Source: Phoebastria nigripes (lineage: Eukaryota; Chordata; Aves; Procellariiformes; Diomedeidae). Taken from it: DNA of 64,000 bases. The position numbers and the translations under genes are program-made. Under the pieces are notes generated by a model. It was not told the origin of the DNA and made no database searches. It saw only the letters and a list, made by a program, of their open reading frames with translations. Of this stretch, positions 37,901 through 49,900 are shown one piece after another. The stretch spans positions 564,839-628,838 of the forward strand of contig JAYKAV010000478.1 in the NCBI GenBank assembly GCA_035582835.1, written 5' to 3'. Position 1 is the stretch's first letter. Each line of letters begins with the position of its first letter.

Positions 37901-40900
37901 GAGGATAAACAAAGAAAAGAAACTGAATATTTGAAATCTCAGCTTGAGGAAAACAATGCTCTAAAGGAAAAATGGAACAATTTGCTTAAAGAGAAAGAGA
38001 GTAAAGCACAGACACTTGAAAATGAGTTAAAATCAATTAAAGATTCATACAACAAACTGGTTTTGGAAAATGCTAAAAAAGATGAAGAGTTGGCTGAGTT
38101 ATCTAGGAAGCTTATAGAACATACTGAACATCAGGAAACAATTAAAAAAGAATTACAAGAGAAACAAGAGTTTATTATTTCATTGGAGCAGAAGCTTGGG
38201 GTTTTGGAGCAGCAAAATGAAGAGACTAAACTTAAATTAACTGGAGATCTGAAAGCCAAAGAGACATGTTGCAAAGAACTTAATAACCGATTAGATGAAA
38301 TAAATAAACAAATTAACAGGATGGAAATAGAGACACAGGAGAAAGCTTCAGCTAATAAGCAATTGCAGGCAGATCTTGAAGGGAAGGAAGAAAAATTGGC
38401 AGAGCAAATAAAAGCAAATGAATATCTGAAAAAAAGTATAGATATGGTAGAAAAAGAGAAGGAACAGCTAATCAGTGAAAATGAGAATTTGTCCAAACTC
38501 CTGGGTGTAAAAGAGTGTGAATTGTTAAAGAAAATCCAGGCTGTGGCAGAAATAGAGAATAAGTTATCTTTTAGCACTGCTGAGTACGAAAAAACTCTTT
38601 CAGTACTAAATTGTGATAAAAACACTCTGGCAAAAGAAATTGAACAACTTTCGATACTTGCCAAGCAAAAAGAAAATTCAGTTGCAGAACAGCTGCAGGA
38701 GAAGACAAAGGAATGTAATGTGCTAGCTGATCAGTTGTTTGAAAGCAAGGAACAGAGACAACAGTTGCACGAACAAATGCAATCACTTCTCATTCAGCTG
38801 AAGGATACTAGAGACAAAGAAATAAAAAAAGAAGAAATGTTAAATAATAAGTTATCTGAATGCAGTAGCCTAGTCCAAGAGCTCAGCCATAGTAAGGAAA
38901 AGAATATACTACTGCAGGAACAAATTGAAAGCGTAACTTTGGATTTTGAAGCTGCGAACAGGTCTATAGAAGAGAAAATCCTTCAAAATGATTCATTACG
39001 TAAGGCAATGGAAGAGACTAAGTTTCGTATTGTAGAGCTGCAGGACGAAATTAAAAATCTTAAAGATGAAAAAACAAAGTTATCTCAGTTGGTAGAGGAA
39101 AGAGACCTGACTGTAAAAAGTCAGGGTTCAGAACTTGAGAGGTTTCATATGCAAGTTTCTGAAAAAATGGAAGAAAGTAGAGTGTTAAATAATCAGCTAC
39201 AGCTATTAAGCAAAGAAGTGGATGTGCTTAAGCATGAAAAGGAGGACTTTTCAAGCTTATTGAGCGAGAAGTCACGTCAATGTGAAGTTCTTCAGTCACA
39301 GTTGGTACAGCAACAGTCTGAAATTACTTCAGCAAGGCAACAAGCACATACAGCAGCTCTAGAAAATGAAAAATTGAAAGTAGACATTGAAACAGTTAAT
39401 GTTATGGTAATGAAAAAGTCAGACGAAGTAGCTGCTTTAACTTCACACTTGTCCCAACAAAGTCATAATATTTTAGCTCTGAAGGACCAAATTGATGGCC
39501 TCTTGATTGAAAAAGAAAACTTAAAAATTGTCTTTGAAGAAAAAGAAACTGTCCTTTCTGAAAAGGAGGCTTTGATTCAGCAAATGAAAGATAGTAAAAT
39601 GGCAGGGGAAGGGCAATATATGCAAATCATTTCAGATCTGCAAAACCAAATACAAGCCCTAGGTTTTGAAACCAGCCAGCTTAGACACGCAATGCAGGAA
39701 AAAGAAAATGAATTTAAGAAGCAAGCCCAAGAATTAAAGTTATTAAAAGATAAATCTGAAGAGTCTGATGTACTTAGGGTTCAACTGTCTGAGAATATGG
39801 AGGTTATTTCTGACCTTCAATATCAGCTTAGAAATGTGACAGAAAAATCATCCCAGTTGAATGATTCAATTATACAGAAGGATGAATCTCTAAAACAAAA
39901 GTTAGATGAATACATCAGTTTAAAAGCACAGCTTTCTGAGGTACAGGAATCTTCTGTTTTGCAGCAGAAACAGTTGGAGCTTTTAGCCTCTGAAGCAGAA
40001 CAATTAAAAGTACTTGTTTCAGAAAAAGAATTAACCGTCAACAATGTTTCATTATCTAGTGAGAATTTAAAGATGCAACTTCAAGAGAAAGAGAATGAAT
40101 GTGAGGTCTTAAAGAAACAGGTGGTGGAGCTGGAGGAAGTGAAGGTGAATTTACAAAAAGAAATACAACATCAGAAGAATGTAATAATTGAGATGGACCA
40201 GTCCTTGTCAGAAAAGGAGTCATCTCTTACAGAAAATAAAAGTCTCCTCAAAACTCTGAAGGAGAAGGCAAGGAAAGGTGAAGAGAAGACAAATTTAATT
40301 TCTCAGCTCAAAAGTCAGGTACATGAACTAACACATGAACTACAGAAATCTAAAGAACTAGTCCATGAGAGAGAAAATGCCTTTTTATCTCTTCAGGAGA
40401 AAATTGAAGCACAGTATGAACTAAGAACTGAGTTGAATGCAGCTCTTGGGAAAAAAGAAGAAGTTATTGCTGGACTGCTTAATTCTTTGAAGGAGAAAGA
40501 TACCAGTATACAGTTGGCAGATAGCAACGTTAATGTTCTTTCTAGTGAGATTGAGGTTCTCAGAGAAAAATTAGAGAAAAGTGGCACAGCCATGAAAAAC
40601 CTTACTAAGGAATTTGAGGAAAAGAATGAGAAGCTTGATATTAATCAGAAGAAAATTGATTCTTTGACAATTGAACTTGACTCTCTTAAAAATGAACACC
40701 AAAAAGCACTAGACCAAATAAGTACATGGGAAGAAGAACTACAGCAAAAAGAATTGGCTGTGGAGTCTCTGCGTGTGAAGAGCACTGAACAGGCAGATAA
40801 CATAGCATGTTTGAAGTTAGAGTTGAACACTGTAAATTCCAAATCATCTCAAGACTGCCGTGACAATGCGCTTTTAATAGGTAGTCTGCAGTGCCAGGTA

Positions 40901-43900
40901 GAGTCTTTAGAGAAAGAAAAAAATCGATTGCAAGATGATGCTGATAAACTGATGGCTGAAAATGCACATCTTACTGCATCTCAAAATCATTTGCAAAAGA
41001 AATTGGAAGAGCTCCGAGAAATCAATGAAAAACTAGAAACCAGTGAGAATTATTCAAGAATGCAGATAGATGCTGTCAAACTGCAGATGAAGACTGAAAA
41101 AGAGAAGTTACAGATGCAGGTTAGTGTGAAGGGTGAAGAACTTTCTAAATTAGAACTTAAATTTGAAACTCTAGAACAAAGTCTACTTGAGTCAGAAAAC
41201 AAATGGGTGACAGAACTTGATAGGGCAACTTTACAAAATAATAATCTTACTGAGCAATTGAGCAGTTTAGAAAGTGAAATGAAATCAAAGGATAGCAAAA
41301 TCCAGTCTTTGCAGCAAGAGCTGGATCTTATAAAAGAGGAAGTAACTCGAAGCTTATCTCCATTGCTTAGTAGTAGGCTTTTATGTAAAGAAAAGAAGGC
41401 ACAGACTTCAGATTCTGAACTGCAGCTAACTGATAGTAAAATTCAGTTGGAAAAATTCTCCACTCTGATAACCGCTATTTTGAGCAAAGAAACAGAAGGA
41501 GAACAATTGCAACTGGTGCTTTTAGAAAAACAGAAAGAAATAGACACCATGAAAGATGAATTAAAAAGTATGCAATCACTTGAGAAGCAGAAGGAGTTAC
41601 TGCAGAATGATATTGAAAAGATGAAGGGCAAATACAAATCTGAAATTGAATGTCTGTCAAAAGAAATGGTCACAGTCAAGGAAACAGTATGTAAACAACA
41701 GTCTCTCTTGCAAGAAAGGGAAGAGTCTTTTGCAGAAGTAAATAAGCAGGTTGAATTTCTTCAAGACAAGATAGATAAATCAGAAGAAATAGTAAGAACC
41801 AGTCAAGAAAAACTGCACGTTGAAGGTAAAAAAGTAGCAAGTCTCCTTGAAGAAATGGGAAAAAAAGATCAACTCATCGAGAACTTAACTTCCCAGGTAA
41901 ATCAGCAGAAGGATTTAGTTTCTGGTCTAAGCCAGCAACTGAAAGAAAAGGACTGTTCTGTTACCCAGATGATGGAATCATTGTCTAATGAAATGCTGAA
42001 TTTTTCTGAAGAGAGAAATACGTTAAATACCAAACTGCAAGACCTTGAAGCTGTTCATAATAGTTCTGTAGGAGAACTAAACCGAGTATTGCAAGAACTT
42101 GAGGATTGTAAAAAAGAACTGGAACATAGTCAGGTTACGTTGAGCAGTAGAGAAGCTGTGTTTAAAGATTTGATGAATGAAAAAGAGGAGATGCAGTTTA
42201 ATCTTGAGAAAATGGGCAAGGAAAAAGAGAATCTGAAAAAGAAACTTCAAGCAGCATTGATAATAAGAAGAGATCTAATGCAAAAAGTTGGAAAACTAGA
42301 AAAGAGTGGACAGGAAGAAATAGAAAAAGAGCAAAAAANAGCAGAGGAGTTGTTGAAGAAAGTTAATGAGTTAACAGACAAGCTGAAACTAGTTGAAGTA
42401 CAAAATAAAGATTTGGAGTCTCATCTTGGAACTTTGAAGCAACAACTTTTAGAAAAAGATGTCAAAATAAGTGATTTGACTGAAATTTTGTCTTCAAAAG
42501 CCTCTTATTTTGAGGAACTGCGGGACAATATTGCAGAACTAAATGATGTCATTGCTGAAAAACAAAATATATGTGAGCAGAACCTAAAATCTTTAGAGGA
42601 AGAGGACTGCATGCTTGCTCACGTGCAGTCTATGCTTGATGAAAAAGCAAGTGCACATGAAGAGGAGCGTTCTCAGCTGCTCTTAGCTCTTGAAAAAGCG
42701 AAGTCTGAAGTTAAGAAGAAGGAAGAATTGTTGAAAAATTCCAGTTCAGAAGAGCCTGGTTTAAGTACTGGGGACAGTAAGAAGTGTCTGGACCCCAGCG
42801 GTGACATTAATGTCATGAATCAATTAAAAAAAGAAAAAGAAGCCTTACAGAGGGAGCTTTTGGTCACGAAAGCAGATATGAAAAAATTTCAGAAAGAAAG
42901 GGAAGAGCACACTAAACTTGCAGCAGATTTTCATGAACAAAAAAATCACCTTGAGCAACTCAAACAAGAACATAAAGCACTCTGGGAAGTTCTTCAAACA
43001 AAATTTAAAGAACTTGACTTTAATCAGTTAGAAGAGTACCCTCTAGGGAGAGAGCTGGCTTCACCTAAGGCAGTGCTGGGAGAAGAAGCAGCTGACCTAA
43101 GGAATTTGGAATCGGACAAACCAAGAAGCAAGGCTCAGGTTGCATCCTTAAAAGAGTCAGAAAACATGATCACTTCAGTGGCAAGTAAAGACACTGAGTT
43201 AAAAGAACTAAGAAATAATTATGCAAAACTTCAGGAGGAAACAGAAATGTTAAAGAAAGAGTTGAGAAAAATATCAGTTGAATTTGGTGATGAAAGAGAA
43301 GAAACAGTCAACTTAAACTCTTCGAGACAGCAGGAGCAGTACCAGGAGCAATGTAAGGGCAGCTTGTTGGAGGACATAAAGCAGCTACAGAAAAAGCTGA
43401 AAGCATATGAGGCTGAAGCTATAGATATTAGGACAGCACTTGAACATGTGAATAATGAGAAAGAAGCACTTATTAAAAAAAGTGAAGAGGATTACAAGAT
43501 GGGCCAGGAGAAACTGCAGAGATTGAGAATTGAAGCTGAGAAGGAGGTTGCAGAAAAGAATGAGGAAATAGAAGCATTGCGTTGTTCACTTACAGATTTC
43601 AAAGATAAACTTGATCTGGAAGAGGAATTATTAAACAAAGCTATAAAGGAGGGCCGAAAGGAAGCCCACCGTTACAAAACAGCATTTGAGGAAACGAAGA
43701 GTGAAAAAGAGAAACTTCTCAGTTGTTTAGAAAAGTCCAATTTGGAACTAATTAATATGAAAAAGGAGGTAAAACATTTCAGTGAAGAAAACAAAAAACT
43801 TCTGACAGAACTATGTACGCTACGTGAGAAGGCTGAGATGAGTAGACCTGTGGTGCCGTGCAAAGAGCTTAAGGAAGAAAATGATACTGAAAAAGAATTG

Positions 43901-46900
43901 GGAGAGTTTTGTTCAGAAAGTAATTCCCTTCAAGGAAAGGTACACGGTAAAGGCACCTGTTTTCAACTATCAGAGACTGATTACTCTGGGAAAACTAAAC
44001 TGAGAGAAGCAACAGAATGTCAAATCCAGAACCAAATGCAAATGATTGAAGAGCCACTGGCAAAAACTGCAACTGTAAATGATTCTAAACCACCAGAGCA
44101 AAGAACCATAGCAGAAGAGAAGTCCAGAGAGCGCCTTCAAAGAAAATTACAGGCGGCTTTAATATCACGTAAAGAAGNCCTGAGAGAAAATAAATGTCTA
44201 AAAGACCAGATTGATAAGCTGATGTTGGAAAGAGAAGAACTGGTGAACAAGACAGGTATGCTTGAGCACTTGTTAGAGCTTGGTAGAGAAAAACAAAGTT
44301 CAAGTACATTGTCTGAAGAGGAGAACCTTGTTTCTGAAAATGCTAGACTATTGACTGAAAACGAAAACCTCACCGCGGCATGCGAAAGTCTTAAATCCAC
44401 CATGGAAACTATAGTTCAGGAAAAAGAGGCCTTTTCTTTCCAACTAAATACCTTAAAAGATTCTCAGACAGTTGAATTAACAGGATGGAAGGCTAAACAT
44501 AGTGAATTAAAGCAGGAGTATGAATCGCTTCTTCAGGCGTATGAGAATATCAGTAGTAAAATAGCAGATATGAGGCAAGTTATTGATCTCAGTAGAAAAG
44601 AGAAGCAAGAGGCTATTCAAAGACTCAGGGAAGGAGAATCTGAGAAGGAGGCTCTTGAGAAGCATTTACAAAAACTCATTGATGAAAATGAGGTTATTAA
44701 GAATCAACTGAAACAACTTGGCGAATCCAAGAAAATGGAAGTTGACGAATTACAAAGTAAAGCAGAAAGGCAGATACGTGAGCAAGAGGCAAGGATGCAA
44801 GAACACCAGGATCGTCTTCATGAACTCACTGAACAGAATCATCAGCTAATGGAGGAAAACGAGCAGCTGAAACAAACTTCTGAAAATTTAAAGCAGGCTT
44901 TAGAGAAAATTCAGAATGAAAATGATATCCTTCATAATAACATCACTGTAACTAAAGCAGCTTTGGGAGAGCTACAAGTTCAAATGGAAGTGTACCAAAA
45001 TGATATGCAATCTAAAATCAGTGATGCATTATGTGAGAATGAATCATTGTTAAAGGACATTAATGTGTTAAAGGATAAACTTTCTGAAAAAGAACAAGAT
45101 GTGCTTGTCCTAGAACAAGAAAGAAAATTAATTTCAGAAAAAGCGAAAGAAACTGAAAAATCTTTGGACCATAAAAATCATTGTCTAACAAAGCTGGACA
45201 TGGAATGTAGAAGTCTTACACAAGAAATTGTTAGTCTAAATGAAAAAGTTAAGATTTTAGAGGATGATAAATGTCTGTTACAGGAAGAATTAGAAAATGT
45301 ACAAGAAAGTTCTTACAAAGTAAAGAATGAGAGAGAATTTCTTGAGACAGAATTGCTTAATCATGTTAAAAAAGTTGATCATCTTACTGATAGAATGAAA
45401 TCAGCACAGGTACAGAATAACTTGCTGTTACAGCAACTGGAAGAATTAAAGGCAGAAAAATGTAATGTGATCAGAGAAAAAGAAGAGCAGCAGCTACGTC
45501 TTGTAAAAGTGTTTGAGGAGAAGGTGAAAAGTGCTCAAAGGGATAATAATGGAAGTAAAAACAAAACGAAAGAATTACAAGAACTCTTAAAGGAGAAACA
45601 GCAGGAGATCAACCATTTGCAAAAGGATTCTATAAAGTTCCAGGAGCTGATCCTGGATTTGGAAAGATCTGTGAAACTGTCACAGTCAAAAAGTGAAAAA
45701 TTCGAAAAGGACTTAAGTAATATGTCAGAAAAGCTTGCGAAGTCAAATGAGGAAATATATCATCTCAAGGGGAAGCTTTCTTCACAGATGAACTTGTTGG
45801 ATCAGTCAAAGAATGAACTGGACAGGCTTACAGATGAGAACCTGAATTGGAGAAAAGAACTTAAGAAGAAAGAAGACGAACTACAAATTCAAAAGAGNGA
45901 ATATGAGAGAGAATTGGAATTTAATCTTCAACAATTAAAATTGGTTCACAAAAGAGAATTTTTGAACCTAGAGGAAAGACACGGTGCCCTTGAGAGAGAA
46001 AAAGATAGGGCAGTTAGTGAGATTCATGGTTTGCAAGAGGAAGTTAGCATTAAGGACTCTCAAAACAAGAAACTACAAGCAGATTTGAATGCAGCTTTGG
46101 CACNATTAGCTGCTTTTACAAAGTGTATGTCCTCTCTTCAGGATGACCGGGACAGGGTAATCACTGAAATGAAAACCTGGGAAATGCAGTTCAAAGAGGC
46201 CATCCAAAATAAAGAGAAACAGATAGAAGACAGTAATAAAAGAATAATGTCTTTACAAGATGAATTGAAAGACAAAATTACTCAGATTCAAGAANTGAAT
46301 ACCAAATATTCTGTGGTAGAGGAAACAAAGGATGAACTGTATTTGAGGCAAAAATCTGTTGATATACAACGCTATGAAGAGCTCTGCAGAATAAAGGAAG
46401 AAAATACGTTTTTTTTTAACAGGCAGCAAGAATTGGAGGGTGTTCTTCAGTCCAAAGAAGCAGCGTTGCAAGCGCTCCTTAAAGAAAATAATTCTCTTAA
46501 TCATCTCATAGAGAATAGTAAAAGTGCAGGAAGAGAGATAAAAGCCCTGGAAAGTAATTTTACAAGACAGGAACAAGAATTGCAACAGCTTCTAGCTGAG
46601 AAGGAAAAAATTAATGCTGAATTGCAAAAGCAGATTACCATTTCTGAGCAAATGAAGATCATGCTAAATAATAAAGACAAAGAAATTTCCTTACTCATTT
46701 CTTCAAAAGGTGATGAAATTTCTGACTATCTGATTCAGGTACAGACTCAACACAGAAAACAAATCAAAGAGTATGAGCTTCAGTTAAGGTCTTTGCAGAT
46801 AGAGAGACAACAATCTGAGGAGTCCTGTCAGAGGATGGAAAATGAATTGAGAAATCTCCAGATGAAAGCAGACAAAGCAGGTCAAGATAAGGCTGCAATT

Positions 46901-49900
46901 GCCAGTGAAATAGATGCCTTTAAAAAATCAATGTCATCTCTTCAGAATGATAGGGATGATCTTTTTTCTAAATACAAAGAGCTGGAACATCTTCACCGAG
47001 ATGTCTTAAATCAGCGGGACAGTCTTATAGTTGGCAATGCAAGTGAGAGTAATGCTTTGAAACAAGAATTAAGGATACTTCTCAATCAGATAGATGATCT
47101 TCATTCTGAAAATGCAATGCTAAGTGCACAGCTGATAAAGTATAGGGAAGATCTTAACCAAGTTTTATCTCTGAAGGACCATCAGCTGAAAGACTTACTT
47201 AAGCAGAAATTGGATTGTATTAAAAGCCTTGAACAAGAAAAATACATTCTTCAAAAACAAATAAAAGAAATGCAGCTTTCCAACGAACTGCAAAAGGATA
47301 CTGCTGTATCTTTGGAACATGAAAATAAAAAATTAGCGTCTAAAGTAAATGATTTAGAATCTTTAATTGCATCATTAAACAAAGAGAAACTTGTTTCTGA
47401 ATCTGGAGAGAAACTGCTAACTAGTGATAGTGTTCAGAAAAAAGAATGTGTATCAAATGGACAGTATGGAGAAAATCTTCAGAAGAAGGTTCAAGAACTC
47501 CAGAAATCAAGAGGCAGAAATACTAAGGATGCAGATGAGGAATACAGTAAGACTCTTTTGACACTTGAACATGGAGATGAACCTGATGCTTTTGCAGAGA
47601 AGATGATATTAGAAGTTCAGTCTCAAAATAGTGAGCTGAGGTCCCAAAATGAGGCCTTTGGGAAAGCAATGACTGCTCTGCAAAATGATAGAGATAGGAT
47701 AATAGAGGACTTAAAGATACTTCAGAGCAAATACACATCCGAACTCAAGACTGAAAAAAAGAAAGGAGATGAACTTGAAGCTGAATTGGATGGCTTTAAA
47801 TTACATCTTATCAGTATGCTCAAAGAAAATTCTCTTCTGAATCGGGTTATTTTTGATGCTGCAGATAAGGTTACACTTGATCAGATTGCGGATGAAATTG
47901 AAAATCTCTGTAGGACGTTAGTTAGTCGTGAGATGGAGATTAGCAGGCTCTCATCTGAGTGTGGGAATTATGTTCAGCAGATTGAAGCGTTTTCCAAGGC
48001 TATGGCCAGTCTTCAGGATGACCGAGACAAATTGCTGCAGGAACTCAGCAATCAGAAGGTAACTTCTGAAACAAAACAGGGCACAGCTTCATTTCCTATT
48101 GATTGCAACAGCATCAGTGAGATAAATTCTTTTAAAAGTAATTTGGATACGCCTCAGAACAATAGGGAAAGATTGGTAAGTTTTAATTAGCTACATGTAA
48201 TTTTTTTTTAANGCAGAGGACGTTTAGAGACATTATGGATTCTGAAGTTTAACTTTGTAAATTATGTAAGTGCTAAGAAAACATTGTGTGACTAGAGAAG
48301 GCATGCTTACAATTTTGGGAGTTTAGGTAATTATCCTGTTAAACAGGAGCAAATGGGGAAAAAACATTATTCTGTAATTAGAATTCTAGCACTAATAAAA
48401 CTTCAGCCATATAGTTTTCATTCCAGTTCACTAATCATGTTTATTGAACGTAGGCTAAAGAAGGAGCCAGCCTTGCAGCTGTTGAAATATCAAAACTGAA
48501 GACAAAGGTTGATGATTTGGAGAAGGCATTGCATCAGACAAAAGCCTTCCAAAAAGAAACTGAGAGAGAGATTGCATCATACCAGAATGAGCTTGCTGGA
48601 TTAAGGTATACATGTTAAAATTAACAAATAGTACATGTGGCTCTTGTTCAGAATTCTTCAGTGACTTTACAACCTGACATAAAACCAAAATTATGCATAG
48701 TTTAGCAGGAAGTAGGATAAGAATATTTCTGTAATGTGCAAAATCAACTTCCACAGAGTTCTCTTTGTTCGTGGTTATCTTTCTATCTTTATGTAATGGT
48801 CTCTTTGTTTATGTAAAGTTTCAGGCAGTCTTAATTGCATGTTTTCTGTTCTGTTGGTGACTTGGATATATGGAACTACGGTTTAAGAATCTGATTTCAA
48901 TGCTTGGTATTATATTCTCTTCTTAGAGTAATGATTGATACGGCTGAATGTTTCCCCCCAAATCTCTCTTTTTAAAAGATGTCTGAGGTGTTGCGTGTTT
49001 GGCCCAACAACATATTGAAAGTTAACTTCATTTCACATTTGAGCATTATTTTTGTAGATTCAAGAGTCCACTTCAGCACTGTTCACATCTTGCATCATCA
49101 GTGACAAATGAATGATGTGACACCTTGGGCCTAATTCGGTGAATGCCTCATGAGGTCTGCTTCAAAGAAGGGAGTAGGCATTTTTAAGTGGCACTCAGTG
49201 GAGGCAGATCGAGATTTGGTCATCTTAGACTGCTGTTCCTGTTCAAGCTTTTAAACTTGTGCAGGTGATTGAAGTGCGAAAGCATGTTATGATCAGTTCA
49301 GTGAAGATAATTTTGTTTGCATTTGAGGCCAGTAGGCAGTATCCTAGTGCCTTACTGCATTTTATTGTCCATAGTGCGATTTCTAGATCTCTAACTAAAG
49401 TCTGTGTAAGATGATATCTGTTTTATACTAGAAGCTCTTGGGGGACGAGGTGTAGATCAAAAGGCCAGCCCCACATTTATCTTTGCAAATGTGAGCAAGT
49501 TAGCATGAAATATTCAAACCTCATTCTAACTTGTAGACTTAACCAGTGAACAGCATGAATAGTCTTTTTCCAAAACTTTAAACACATATATTAAATTGAA
49601 TTCAAAAGGATTTAAATTACTTTTATGCCCTTTGTGATATTGCCTGTGTATGACGGCAGTTTCTGGAGATGTGGCGTGTTTGTTTATTTCAGTCATCCGA
49701 GTCTAGGGTATTCCTTTTCAAACTTGTGTACTTGCAATAAGGTAGACTGGCTACCTTGAGCAGCACTCTACACAACTGCGACCTAGAGTTGCTTTGCTGC
49801 GCAACCTTATTTTTTAGGTAGCTGGACTATGTACTGCATTAACAGATGTTAGTATCTTTACAGCTAATGAACTTCTCTCATCTCCAAGCCAACAAAGAAA

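Noticed and set aside
37594..47738. Many minus-strand frames inside the giant exon
   Set aside because: Ser/Phe/Leu-rich reverse readings of Glu/Lys/Gln codons; shadows of the coding strand.
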